A stretch of 64,000 nt of DNA from Streptomyces sp. Root1304. GTDB taxonomy: Bacteria > Actinomycetota > Actinomycetes > Streptomycetales > Streptomycetaceae. A model generated the notes under the pieces. The model was not told where the DNA came from and made no database searches. It worked only from the letters and a program-made list of their open reading frames with translations. Below are positions 1 through 11,800 of this stretch, in pieces (position 1 is the first letter of the stretch; each line of letters starts with the position of its first letter). The stretch lies in contig NZ_LMEP01000024.1 of assembly GCF_001426405.1 (NCBI RefSeq), positions 290,678 to 354,677 on the forward strand, given 5' to 3'. Made by a program: the position numbers and the translations under genes.

Positions 1-323
1 GTGGCTGTGGTGGCCGGGGTGGATTCCGGTTCCGGTTCTTCTGCCGCTGCTTCCGGCTTCGCCTCCGGTTCCGGTTCTGTTTCTGCTTCCGGCCTGCTCG
101 GTGCGGGGGCCGTGGCGGCGGGCGCCGTGGCTGTCGCTGCGGCCGTCGCCGTCGCCGTGGCGGCAGTGGTGGACACCGCCGCGGCCGTCTCCGGGGTGGT
201 CGGGGCGGTGGCGGGGAACAGGCCTGCGGACGGTTCCTCGCTCAGGACGGCGAGGGCCGCCGCGCGTCGCACCGAAGAGTCCCCGGTGCTCTCCGCTGCC
301 GGGGTGGACTCTCTGCTTGCCAT
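1..323 (-). CDS. Partial hypothetical protein, N-terminal part only, last visible gene of the T7SS operon
   Basis: An open frame begins at an ATG at 323 and runs off the left edge without a stop, giving about 107 residues. It starts MASRESTPAAES, then a short mixed segment, then a long Ala/Thr tract, then Pro/Glu pairs. It begins 48 bases after the stop of the 838-residue gene, on the same strand, with a weak AAAGG about 10 bases before the ATG, so it is probably the next gene of the same operon. The Pro/Glu low-complexity tract resembles the one in its upstream neighbour. No domain is recognisable in the part present and I assign no function. The main uncertainty is whether this low-complexity frame is really translated. 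Confidence 0.5.
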   Translation of the reverse strand, partial: MASRESTPAAESTGDSSVRRAAALAVLSEEPSAGLFPATAPTTPETAAAVSTTAATATATAAATATAPAATAPAPSRPEAETEPEPEAKPEAAAEEPEPESTPATTA

Positions 324-371
324 GGCTGGTCTGCCTTTCTCGACGGGGGAAGAGCTTTGTGGGGCACTCAC

Positions 372-2888
372 TCAGAGCGCCTGCGGGGCGTGGAGGAACG
401 GGCCGGTGCACCGGGCCGGCCAGGGGGCCGTGCCGGAGCGGCGGGCCGCCGCGTCCAGCCGTTCCAGGGCTTCGGGGGACGGTTCGCGGAATCTGCCCGC
501 GTCCGCCGGGAGTTCGGCCAGCAGGACACGGGCGGGCAGCTCGCCGTCCGCCTCGTGGCGGGCGACGACGGCGAAGGCCGTCCCGGCGGCGAAGAGGGCC
601 TGGGCGCCGCTTCCGTCCCGGGACAGCACCGACGTGCGCCGGGCGGTCATGGGCCGCACGGCGTAGCGGACGTGGGACAGGGGCGGTACGGGCGCGTCCG
701 GCGCCTCCAGATGGACCACGTCCAGCGGGGCGTCGCACACGAGCACCGCGCCCGGCACCACCTCGTCCGGTACGGACGGCTGCGCCACCGAGCGGACCAG
801 CGTGCCCCGCAGCGCGGGCAGCCGCCGCAGCCCGGAGGCCAGGCAGGCCGCGTACGGGCGCAGCTCCTCCGCCCCTCCGGCCAGGGCGCGGGCGCCGAAC
901 GGGTCCTCGGGCGCGGACGACAGGTACAGCCGTACGGCGATCAGATCGGCCCGCACCGCGTCCTCCCCCGACCCGCGCAGCGCCGGCATCCTGATCAGCG
1001 CCTGCCCGACGGGGCCGCTGTGCTCCTCCCAGACGGCCGCCGCCAGCTCGCGGAACGCCCGGCGGTCGGCCTCACCGCTGAACTCTTCGGGAGCGCGGCG
1101 GACCGCGGTGGGCGGTGCGGAGGGCGCGGAGGGTGCGGGGAGTGGGGGCGCGGGTGCCGGTTCGGGTGCCGCGGGCTTCGGCGGGGCGGGGGCGGGCGGT
1201 TCCGGACGCGGCTCGGATTCCCGTGCCGGTTCTGGTTCTTGCTCCGGCTCCGGCTCCCGATTCGGTTCCGGTTCCGGTTCTGGAGTCGGTTCCGGTTCGG
1301 GGTCGGGTTCCGGATCGATGGTCGTTCTCGGGGGTGCCGCCAGGGGCAGGCCCGTGCGGACCGCGAAACGGCGCAGGGCGGCGGCGGCTTCCGGGGTCGT
1401 CTCCTCGGAGACCGCGAGTTCGGCATGGGTGCGGGCGGCCGGTTCGAGGGTGGCGAGGAGCGAGGACAGGTCCCGCAGGGTCGCCTCGCGGACCGACTCC
1501 TCGGCCAGGCACTCCGCCGCGACCTCCACCCGCAGGGCGCGGGCCTCGCCGGCCCGGTCCCGAACGGCGGACGGCGGCACGTCCGCGGCACCGATCCAGA
1601 GGCCCGACCGCACGGCCACCGCCCAGGCCCCTGAGGGGAGACGAAGGGTCGCCGGTACGGCGCCGGGTGTTCCCGCCGACGCCGGGAGGTGCCAGGCGGT
1701 CGGGCGGGGGGCCGGCCGGGACCCGTCGTCGCCGGTCGGGGAGCAGAGGAGGGAGGCGAGCGGTGCCGGCCAGGTGAACTCGCCCTCGGGGGAGATCAGT
1801 CGGACGGACGAGGCCGCCGTCCGCCCGGATTCCTGTCCCTCCGCTTCCTCCTCCGCGTCCTCCCCCGGTTCCGCTTCCTCCGTCTCGGCGGCGAGCGGGA
1901 GGCCGAGGGTCACTTCCAGTTCCGTGCCGAGGAGGTCGCACACCTCCTCGGCCAGGGCGGTCGCGTCCCGCCCGTCCACCGGGACGAGCCGCAGGGAGCG
2001 GCGGATCTCGGAGGGCAGTGAGGCGAGCAGCGTCGCCAGGTCCTCGGCCGTGACCGGGTCCGCGCGCGGGGCGCCCAGCAGCACGGCCGGCCGCTCGGGG
2101 TCGACGGCGACGGCGTACGCCGGTCCGTCGGGGCGCGGCGCGGCGGCGTCCGCCGGACCGAGCGCGAGACCGGCCGGGACGGCCCGTACGACACCGGCCC
2201 CGACCGGGCCCAGCGGAACCCGGGCCAGGGCGCGCTGCCAGCGGGGTGCGGGCAGCCGGGTGCCGAGGGGTTCGGGGGCCTCCCCGGGTACGAAGCGCCA
2301 CCAGCCGCCGCCGGGAGTGGCGGGTTCCGTGACGTGGAGCAGGCCGCCGGGAGCGAGGACGGCGGGGGCGTCCGGGGCTTCCAGGGTCATGTCCCAGGCG
2401 TCGGCGAGACGCTGGGCCAGCGGCCCGTCCTCGCCTGCCGGGGCGGCCGCGCCGGACAGCACGAGGCGGAGGGAGAGGGGTTCGTCCTCCCGCAACCGAG
2501 CCAGCAGGGCGCCGAGTTCCTCGCCGAGGTTGCCCGCCGCCGACTGCGGTACGTCGACCACCACGACGGGGCGCCGGGGATCGGCGGGCAGGGCCTGCAC
2601 GAGGGCGCGGACGGGCGAGTCCGGGGCCGCCGAGGAGCGCAGGAGGTGGCGGTGGGGGAAGTCGTCGCGGACCGTGTGCGGTGCCGGTGACGCCGCCGTG
2701 CCGGGTGCGCCGGCGTCGGTGGAGGGGGTGGCCTCCGGAGCCGTACCGGCCGGTGCGGGAGCGCCGCGGTGGCGGCTGAACCGCCGCAGCAGCCGCCTGG
2801 ACCTGCCCCCTTCCGAGGCTCTTTCCGCCCGGTCCTCGTCACCCTGTCGCACGTGCCCTCCCCTGTTCGGTCGCCCCGATTCGATCAT
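372..2888 (-). CDS. 838-residue T7SS-locus protein with a possible degenerate ADP-ribosyltransferase-like C-terminus
   Basis: The ATG at 2888 overlaps the stop of the giant gene by four bases (ATGA), so the two are probably translationally coupled. Residues about 90-480 hold two or three loosely repeated alpha/beta segments with strands such as RPVVVVDVP and RPAVLLGAP. A Pro/Glu-rich linker follows at about 525-605. From about 610 the tail has the layout of an ADP-ribosyltransferase-like fold: a helical part, a 'LPALRGTLVRS' strand with Arg699, and 'ALFAAGTAFAVV' where active members carry an acidic Glu turn. Here that turn reads GAQ, so the catalytic Glu seems lost. No signal peptide or membrane helix is seen. 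Seen: repeats, linker and motif pattern. Inferred: the fold. It may be a structural or recognition module rather than an enzyme. Confidence 0.72.
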   Translation of the reverse strand: MIESGRPNRGGHVRQGDEDRAERASEGGRSRRLLRRFSRHRGAPAPAGTAPEATPSTDAGAPGTAASPAPHTVRDDFPHRHLLRSSAAPDSPVRALVQALPADPRRPVVVVDVPQSAAGNLGEELGALLARLREDEPLSLRLVLSGAAAPAGEDGPLAQRLADAWDMTLEAPDAPAVLAPGGLLHVTEPATPGGGWWRFVPGEAPEPLGTRLPAPRWQRALARVPLGPVGAGVVRAVPAGLALGPADAAAPRPDGPAYAVAVDPERPAVLLGAPRADPVTAEDLATLLASLPSEIRRSLRLVPVDGRDATALAEEVCDLLGTELEVTLGLPLAAETEEAEPGEDAEEEAEGQESGRTAASSVRLISPEGEFTWPAPLASLLCSPTGDDGSRPAPRPTAWHLPASAGTPGAVPATLRLPSGAWAVAVRSGLWIGAADVPPSAVRDRAGEARALRVEVAAECLAEESVREATLRDLSSLLATLEPAARTHAELAVSEETTPEAAAALRRFAVRTGLPLAAPPRTTIDPEPDPEPEPTPEPEPEPNREPEPEQEPEPARESEPRPEPPAPAPPKPAAPEPAPAPPLPAPSAPSAPPTAVRRAPEEFSGEADRRAFRELAAAVWEEHSGPVGQALIRMPALRGSGEDAVRADLIAVRLYLSSAPEDPFGARALAGGAEELRPYAACLASGLRRLPALRGTLVRSVAQPSVPDEVVPGAVLVCDAPLDVVHLEAPDAPVPPLSHVRYAVRPMTARRTSVLSRDGSGAQALFAAGTAFAVVARHEADGELPARVLLAELPADAGRFREPSPEALERLDAAARRSGTAPWPARCTGPFLHAPQAL

Positions 2889-5800
2889 GAGCGATTGTCC
2901 GGACGGGGACGCCCTCCACCGGGCTGGCCGGACTGGCCGGACTGACCGGGCCTGTTGGACCTGTTGGGGGCGTTGGAGTTGGGGTTACTGGGATTGCGGG
3001 GGTTGTTCGGCCGGTTCGTGGCCGTGCTGGGGTTCGGGTTCGGGTTGGGGTTCGCGTTATTGGTGTTGTTCGGGCGCCTGTTGGAGTTGTTCGGCCGGTT
3101 TCCGTTACCCGAGAGCCGGTTGAAGGCGGAGTCGGCCAGGCTGGAACTGCCGCTGCCACCACCACGGTTGCCGCCGCCCGTTTGGGGAGGCGTGTTGCGG
3201 GGCGGGTTGTTCCGGGAGGTGTTCGCGGAGGTGTTCGCAGAGGTCCCTGAGGTGCTCCCGCCCTGCTTCTTCGGGGGCTGACTGCTCGAACCCTGACTGC
3301 TCGAACCCTGACTGCTCGAACCCTGGCTGCTCGACCCCTGCTTGCTCGGGCCTTGCCTGCTCGGACCCTGGTTGTCGGACGGGGGCACCGGGGGGCGCGA
3401 CGCGGAGCTGACGGGGACGTGCGGCGTGTGGGCCGGCGGGTCGAGGGTGCGCGTGCCCGGCGACACCTGGGTGCCGCGCCAGCCCACGCCGTTCTCCCAC
3501 CGGACCCGGATCGGCTCGGCGGAGGTGTTGTCCGGGCCGTACCTCTGCGGGGTTCCGCCGGGGGCCGTGACCTCCAGGGTGAGCCCGAAGCCTTCCGCGT
3601 AGAGCTCCAGCAGGAACCGCGCGGCGGGGTCGATGCGGAAGGGGTCCGGCGGGTTGTCCACGGACGTGTCCCGGTAGTCGTCGAGGGTGTGGGACATCGG
3701 ATGGACGCGCCCGGTGAAGAGGCGGGTGGCGAGGTCCGTCACCGTCAGCCCGTGCGCCGCCGCGTTCGCGGCGAGCTGCCGGGCGGCGTCGGTGGTGAGG
3801 TTGTTCCGGTGGAGGACGGTGAGCATCCGCACCACCGCGTCAGCGGTCGGGACGCGGTCCTGCGGTCTCGCCGGGTTGTGCTCCGAGGAGGTCCCGGTGA
3901 ACGCCTCGGTGAGTGCCGCGAAGAAGGAACCCGGGCGGGCGGTCAGCGACTGGGGGAGCGTCGGCGCGACGCTCGGGGAGAGGTAGGTCTCCGCGATCTC
4001 GTGGAAGGTGCGCTGGATGACGCCGTGATCGGTGACGTACAGGAGGTTCATGGCGTGCAGGGACGTCCGGCTGCCGTCCGTCTGCAGACCGAAGACCGTT
4101 CCGCCGGGGACGGGCGTGTGCGACACCCTGTCCAGGAGCGGCAGCGACGTGACGGAGTCCAGGAGGTTTCTCGCGTCGCGGACGGGACTGTCCAGGGGAA
4201 CCGTTCGCCACGGATCGTCGGCCAGGAAGTCGGCGTGGAGGAGCCGTCCGTCGTTCTGCAGGGTGGCGAGGTAACCGTTCTTCTCGCTCTTGGGACCCGT
4301 CTCGTCGAAGAGCTTTCCGTACGGGGTGGGGTTGATGTGGCTCTGGGGTATGCGGAGTTCGTGCCGGGGCACCTGACTCACATCCACTTTGCGCTTCGCC
4401 GCGGTGGTCTGCCGGGATTCGAGCATGCCGAAGTGGAGGCGGGACAGATCCGTCTGGGTGGCGGCCCGCTGGTATTCCGTGAAGAAGGCCGTTCCGCGTA
4501 CGGCGGGGCGCAGGGTTTCCGCGGCGATCCGGAAGTGTTCCTCGGCCTCGACCCTGGCATTCCTCGCTTCCTCGGTGCTCGTCGGCGAGAGCGGGGGCAG
4601 TACGGGTGCGTCCCGGGTGATCTCCCAGGACGCCAGGCTCATCAGGCTGTCCGCGAGCCCGTTGAACTCCGCGCCCCTCTCGCTGAACCGGACCGCGGGG
4701 CGGTCGCCCTCGGGGACCAGCAGCGTCGCCAGGGCGTCGACGAAGAGATTCGGCTCCGGTGAATAGGGGATGAACGTGGCGATGTCGCCCATTCTGTCCC
4801 GTACGTCCATGTCGTGCCGGATCTCGTCCTCGAAATCGGTGACCGTGGCGACGAGGTCTTGCGGGACCGGGCCGAGAGGCTTCACCTGGTCGCTCTTCCG
4901 GACCTTCACCTTCTGCGCCGCCTGCTCCGCGGCCTTCAGGTTGTGGGATTCCCACCTTTTCTTCGTCTCGGCGGCCAGAGTGCCGCGGCGGGGGTCCCCC
5001 TCGGCGGGAATGCGGTATCCGCCCCCGATGAGCAAGGGGCGCAGCGGCGCGGTGACCTGGTTCTGGCCGAGGCCTTCGGCATGGGCGAAGGCGAGTCGCC
5101 TGTCGAAGTAGTCGAAGACGTGCCGGCCGCTGGGAGTCAGGTGCGGATAGGCGTCGAAGTCCATGAAGGACACATACGGGTGGGTGGAGGCCCGGAGCAT
5201 GCCGCCGATCGCCTGCTGGGTGGCCGCGCTCGTCAGGGTCGCGTTACGGGCCTGCCCGTGGGGGAACGGCGTTCCGTCCGGGCGTATCAGCGGCGTGGTG
5301 ACCACGGCGAGTGCGACCGGGGAATCGATGGTCGCGACGCGGGTGGCGATCGTCTGCCGCATCGACGCGATCTCCTGGGCATGGCCGTTGTTGAGCGTCT
5401 GGTCGTTCACCCCGATGACGATCGCGACCCGACTGCGCATGTCCGGGGGGAGGTTCTCGACGACCGAGGCGACGAAATCCCGGAGGTGGGTGTCGCTGGT
5501 GAGCGTTCCGTAGTCGACGATCGCGTTCACGACGTAGGAGAGCCTGTCCCCGCGCTCGACGCTCGTGCGCACGCGGGCGCGGTACGCGTCGGGCGTGAGG
5601 GCCTGGTCGGCGGTGACGTTCTCCGTGAGGGCCGTGAAGAGGTTGTTCCGGTAGACGGTGGTGGCGGGAGGGGCGGTCGCCGCGGGAGGAGTGGGCGGAG
5701 CGGGCTGGTTGGTGGTGTTGGTGTTGGTGTTGGTGTTGGCGGTGTTCGGGGTGCGGGGGGTACGGGGGGCCTTGCTGCTCTCGCCTTCGAACGGCACGTT

Positions 5801-8800
5801 CGGGCTCAGGCGCGCGTTCGCGTTCTCGGCGTCGGTCGTCTGCACCGTGGGCTCTGTGAGCCGTGTGGATTCCGTGCTGGTCGTCTGCGCCGTGGGCTCT
5901 GTGGGCTCTATGGGCTCTGTGGGTTCCGTGCTCGACGTCTGCCCCGTCTGCCCCGTCTGCTCCGCGGGAGGCGTGAGCAGGTGGGCCACGTACTGGGCGT
6001 GGATGTTGCGGGCGCGGAGGACGTCGATGCGCTCGTGCGGGGAGTCCTGAGCGAAGAGCCGGGCGAATTCCTGCTGGGCGGTGTCGAATGCCGTGCGCGA
6101 GGTCTCCAGCGTCCTGGTCAGGGTGTCCCTTCTCCTGACCAACTGGTCGAGCGCGCCCTTCTTCGTGATGCTGCTGTTGGTGGACGCGAGGTCCTTCGTC
6201 GTCTTGTTGATGTCGTCCAGGGCGCGCTTCGCGCGGTCGGCGAGGGTGACGACCGTCTTCGTCAGCTCGGGGTCGAGGCCGTGGCCGGGGTCGTCGTGCC
6301 GGAGGTACGCGTCGATGTTGGCCAGGTCCTCGTCCGTGAAGCCCTTGGGCCGGGACGTCTTTCCCTCGCCGTCCTCCGAAACGAGCTTCTTCAGGTCCTC
6401 GTGGTGCGGGGCCTCGTGCCATGCCGCGTGCTTCTGCTCGTCCTTCCGGACGTCCAGCGACAGGTCCTTCTGGTACTGGCCGGAGCGGGTCGGGGAATGG
6501 GTGACGATGAGGCGTTCATAACCCGGCGGGAGGCCGCCGCCGAGCGATTCCTGCGCGTCGTCTTCCCTTCCCGGGATCGCGTGCCAGACGGTCATCCGGT
6601 CGCCGCCCATCTCGCTGTTGGGCTCTTCGAGATAGCGGACCTTGAAGCCCATGAGCGCCATCGCCTCCAGGTTTCCGCTGCGGAAACCGAGGTGCCGGGT
6701 CTCGGCGTGGTGGTGGAGGTAGTGGAAGAGCTGGAACTGACCCGTGCGCGTGTTTCCCTTCCACGCCGCCGCCTTCGGGTCGTTCCAGAATTCCGTGAGG
6801 TCCGCGACCCGGGCATGGAATTCCTCGGGCTGTGTGATCTTTTCCGTAGTGCCGTTCTTCCCGGGGAGCTCACCCTTGTTGAAATAGTCGGCAATCACCT
6901 GGTACTTCGCTTTTGGCTTCGGCTTGGGCAGGCCGGATTCGTCGAGCTCCACGACCTTCGGCAGGGGCTCTCCCGAGGCGTCGCGTGCCACCGGCTCCGG
7001 ATAGCCGGAGTCGCCCACGACGATGACGGCCTTCATGTCCCCGAGGCCCGCGATGAGCTGCGCGACACCGAAATAGCTGGTGTCGTGCTCGATGTGCACC
7101 TCGCCCTTCTTGCCGCTGAAGCGCGACCACAGGACCGCGACCTTGTCCCCGTCCGCCAGGCTGATGCCGTGCCCGTCGAGCCATTCCTTGATCGCGGGGT
7201 TCGGCGCCTTCTCCAGCGGAAGGTCCCACGCCGTGAGGATCTTCTCGCGGAGATCGGCACTGAAGGACTTGCCGATGCGCTGGGTGGCGTCACCGACGCC
7301 GAGAATGCGTTCCTTCTTCGCCTTGCTGCTCAGATTCTGGTTCGAGGCGAAGGAATCGAACTTCCGCTTCGCCTCGGCGGCGCTCACGACGACGGAACGG
7401 CCCTGGAGGTGCGAGGCGTCGTAGAACGCCTTGACCTTCTCGGCGGTCGCCCTGTCCCTGGCGCGCTTCTCCTGCTCCTTGGGCGTGAGCGTCGCGGTCT
7501 CGTCGCCCTCCTCGCCGTAGATGAGGACCACGTGCAGGTTCTCGTCGGCGATGAGCGCGGCGGCGATGCCGAACTGGTCGCCGGAGGCGTAGTACGGCTG
7601 CTTGAGGTACGTGACCTTGGTCTCGTCCACCGCGCGCGGTGGGGTGGGCGTCTCCTCGCTGCCCTCCGGAGCCTGGTTCGTCGTCCCGTCCACCCGCTGG
7701 TCGGGGGAGAGCCGGCTGTCGTCCCCGGAGGTGGGGACGGTGGTCGTGTGGAGGGGGACGACCGCGTTGTCGCTGACCCGCTCGATCGTCGTGAGGTAGT
7801 CCTCGGGCAGCTCCCGCAGGTTGTCCTCGCGGGTCCGGACCATCAGGCCCTCGGTCCGTACCCCGCTCGCCCGGTCGTTGCGGCGGAAGAGGTGCGGGTC
7901 CTGGGAGCCGGCGTCCGAGTACTCGTCGGCCAGGCCCAGGTAGTGGAGCAGCTCGTGGGTGATCGTGGCGTCGTTGTCGCCCACGTCCCAGTGGAGTTGG
8001 TCGGCGCGGCCCGGCGACGGCGTACGGGAGAGGGTGACGGCTTCCCCGTGCCCGGGGGAATGGACGAACTCCGCCGTGACGTGCAACTGGTCGCCGGAAC
8101 CGGGCAGTCGGTAGCCGCGGTTGACGTGGGTGTCCAGGACCTTCCGCATACGGTCCTGGTGGGCGCGGAGGTCGGCCTCGGTGAGGCCGTCGGCGAGCTT
8201 GAAGGGCAGCGTGACGAAGAAGCGGCGCACCGTGCGGCCGTCGGCGAGCTGCTCACGGCGCACGTGGTTGCGGATCAGGGTCATGGAGCCGTCGAGACGG
8301 CCGGGCTGCGGATGGAGCTGGCGCAGCTTGGGGTCGAAGCGCTCGGTGTGCACCGCGGCCGTCTTCGTACCGTGGAAGGAACGCAGCTCGTCCAGGCGGA
8401 CGGGGGTTGCGACCAGCTGCCCCTTCTTGCGGGGAGGGGGCTGGGGGGTCGTACCGGCCGTGTCCGTGTTCGTGTCGTCGGTGATCGGGGCGGCGGAGGT
8501 GTTCGGGGGCGTCGTGTTCGTCGTCGTGGTCGACGTGGTCGTGGTCGTGTTCGGGGGCGCCGTGGTCGTCGTCTCGTCCGTCGCGATCACCGGCGGGACC
8601 ACCCGGGTGCCGTCCGGGCCGTACGTCGTCACCTGAGGGCCGTCCTCCTCCTGGACGATCAGGTGCACGGTGCGCTGGTGGTCGACGGCGATCTGCCGCG
8701 CGAAGGCGTGCGCCTCCGCGCGGGTTTCCCCGGGGTTCGGCCTCGTGTCGGGGTGCAGCCAGAGCTGAGGGTCGACCGCCGAATTCTGGAGCGAGGCGCT

Positions 8801-11800
8801 GATCAGCGTGATCAGCGCGTCGTCGGTGGGGGCGGACAGGTCCCAGACGCCTTCGCTCAGGTCCGCACGGGTCAGGATGCCGAGTCCGAGCAGCGACTGC
8901 TCGGGTACGCGGACGATCGCCGTACCGGTGACCTGCCGGGTCTCGCCCTCGGCGTTGGTCACCGTGACGAGCGTGTCCACCTCCACCTCGTGGGTCTTCG
9001 GACCCGAGGTCGCCCCCGGCAGTCCGGCCGACCCGATCTTGGTCCAGAGGCGGGCCGTCGTCCCGACGCCGCTGCCCTGCCCGCCGGGGACCGACTGGTA
9101 GTGCACGGTCGGCACGGTCACGCCGAGGCCGAGGTCGACCGGGGGCGTGGCGTTCTGCAGTTTGGCCTGGCCGGAGACGGCGAGCGGCGCGGAGACGGTA
9201 CGGGAGGTGGCCGAGGACGTCGCCGTGGTCGTGCCGGTGACGCGGGCCTGGTCCACCGTCATGCCCCGGGTGTCGTCGACGAGGCGCGGATTGCTCATCC
9301 GGAGGCGGACGTCGACCCGCTGCCGGCCACCGGTGACCGTACCGCCGAGGGTGGCGGCGGCGCCGGTGGGGCCGAGGTGGGAGACCCCCTTGCGGAAGGC
9401 GTCCGTGAGGAGGGTCGCGAGGGCCTCCGGGACCGGTCCGTCCTCCCTGACGGGGCCGAGCAGGCCGGGCGCGACCTCGTCGACGGCCTGCTGCAGCTGG
9501 GGACCGTTGGTGACGGCCGTGACGGCGGTGGTCTCCTGGAACCGCAGCGGCGGGTGCTGGACGAAGAGCCGGTCGTCGATCGCCGTCGGCAGGCCGGATC
9601 GGTGGATCTCCGGAGGGAGAGGGGTCTCGACCTGCTGGTCGTTCGCGGGGTTCCGGTCGCCGCCGAGCCGCAGGGTGACCGTGGCGTGGACGGGCTCGCC
9701 GATCTCGTGCGTGACGGTCGTGCCGGGCACGAAGCCGGGGGCCTGGAGGACGGCGGTGAAACGGTACGGCAGGTCGTACTCGTTGCCGCCCTTCGTACGC
9801 TGCCAGGCGCGGTCCTCGGCGACCGTCGACGAGGACACGGTGGTGGCCTGCGAGACCGCGAGACCGGGCGTGAGCGAGCCCTTCACGGGGGTGCCCGCGG
9901 TCGGGACGCTCAGGTTCCCGGCCAGCGCGGCGGACCACTTCGTGGTGCGCGCGGTGCTCACCGAGGTGTCCAGGGGACGGTGCTGGGAGTAGAACTCCAG
10001 TTCCGTGTTCGCCGAGGCGGGACGGCCGCGCAGCGCGGCCAGCTCCGCCGTGCTCAGGTCCGGTCGGCCCTGGACGAGAAGGGTCAGCGTGGTGGTCCCG
10101 AGCACTCCCTTGTACGGGAAGCGGAGCGGCGGCAGCGAGGACCAGCCGGGTTCCGTGTCCGTCCGCGTGCCCGGGTTCGCGCCGCGGCCGACGAGCTCGG
10201 CGAGGGCGGCGGTCGTCGTGTACTCGGCGATCTTGCGCTGGAGCCCGGGGACATGGCGGTCGTCGCCGGGGTCGAGGGCGCCGGGAGCGTGCTCGTCGAC
10301 CAGCGCGGTCAGTTGGGTGTTCAGCCGGACGTACGCGTCCCGGGACGTCGCGGGCGGGACGGCCGGCGGGGTGGCCGGCGGGGTGATCGCCTGGTCGGTG
10401 GTGGTGGTGTTCGGCGGGGTGGTCGTCGGTGCGGTGGGGGTGAACGGGACCACCGCCAGGACGGAGTCCGTGCCCAGCGCTCCGTACCGTACGAAACGGG
10501 CCGGCAGCGGGACGGTCGCCGCCGGGGCAGGGGTGGTCGGCGGGGCGACCAGGCCGGCCAGGTCCCCGTTGCCGCGCCGCAGCTGCTCGGTGGTGGCGAT
10601 GAACTCGATGCCCCCGGGGACGGTGATCGGCGGCAGCGAGGTCGTGGTGCCCGGCGCGAAGCGGCCGAGACCGTTCGTGCCGCGGCGGACGGTCACGTGG
10701 AACTCCACGTTGGCCCGGATGCGGTGCTGCGCGCTGTTCTCGGCCGCGACCCGGGTGATCTGCAGGGAGGACGTGTCCGTGGTCGCCCGGGCCGTGCCCC
10801 GGCCGTAGCCCCCCTTCACCGCGAAACCGCCGGTCAGAGGGGTGGGGAGCGGAGCAGCGTTGCCCTCGGGAGGCTGGTTCGCACCGAACTTGCCGCCCAG
10901 CTCGGCGGTCAGCTCCCAGGGCAGCTTCGCCGTGCTCTTCTGCCTGCTGCCGCCCTCGCCGACCGCGAGGTCCGTCTCGCCGAACTGCTTGGCGTCCCCC
11001 AGGCTGATGGGGTCGCTGATCACCATGTGCACTTCGACGACCGCTTCGGAGCCGCTGAACGCCCCCGGGACGGACAGGCCGTCGACGACGTACACGCCCT
11101 TGCTCATCTGGTGCGCCCTGGCGAGCAGCGCGGACGGGCTGATCTGGGGGTTCAGGGTCCTGCTGTGGTCGGAGGCGACGGACGGGGCGGGTGAGGGCGG
11201 GGTGGCCGGCGGGGTGGCCCGGTCCGGCGTCGGGGTGAGGCCCAGCTGCTGGAGCGTGGACGTCGCCAGTGCCGCGAGCCGGCCGAGCGTCGAGGACGGC
11301 GGCGCCGGCCTGAGGTCGCCCGTGTGCAGGGGCAGACCCTGGCCCTGCTGGGACGCGGGGGCCAGCGGGCGGGTCGTCGACAGCTGGTTCGGATCGTCGG
11401 AAGGCCGGCCGTCGGTGGCCAGGAACTCGGTCAGGGCCCGCTGGAGGACGTCACTGCCGAGGAGTACGTCGACCTGGGCGCCGTCGGGAAGGACGACCGG
11501 CGTCCCGCCGACGGGCGGCATGGTGTCCGGCCGCCCGAGCCGGCTCTGCGGAACGGCGAGGTCGAGCTCCACCAGGTGGTCGGGGGGCAAGGGGGGCGGG
11601 GGCGGCGGTACCGGGACCGTGGTCTCGGGCTGGATCTGTGCCTGCGTCTGCGTCTGGGGCTGGGTGTGGCTCTGGATCCGGCTCTCGGTCAGGACCTGCG
11701 TCTGCGTCTGCGTCCGGGGCTGGGTCTGGGGTGGTGCGAGGGGCGTCGTCCGGGGCTGCGGTGACGACACGGCCACCTGGTTGTTCTCCAGGACCTCCAT

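Noticed and set aside
3281..3370. Tandem repeats considered as a CRISPR array
   Set aside because: Units are 15 bases, in frame, adjacent without spacers, and encode a Ser/Gly/Gln tail. No cas genes are present.
4814..11194. A 2,126-codon open frame on the plus strand, opposite the giant gene
   Set aside because: Its translation is Arg/Val/Gly-rich without domains and mirrors the minus-strand gene; very GC-rich DNA leaves such frames open. No Shine-Dalgarno or gene context supports it.
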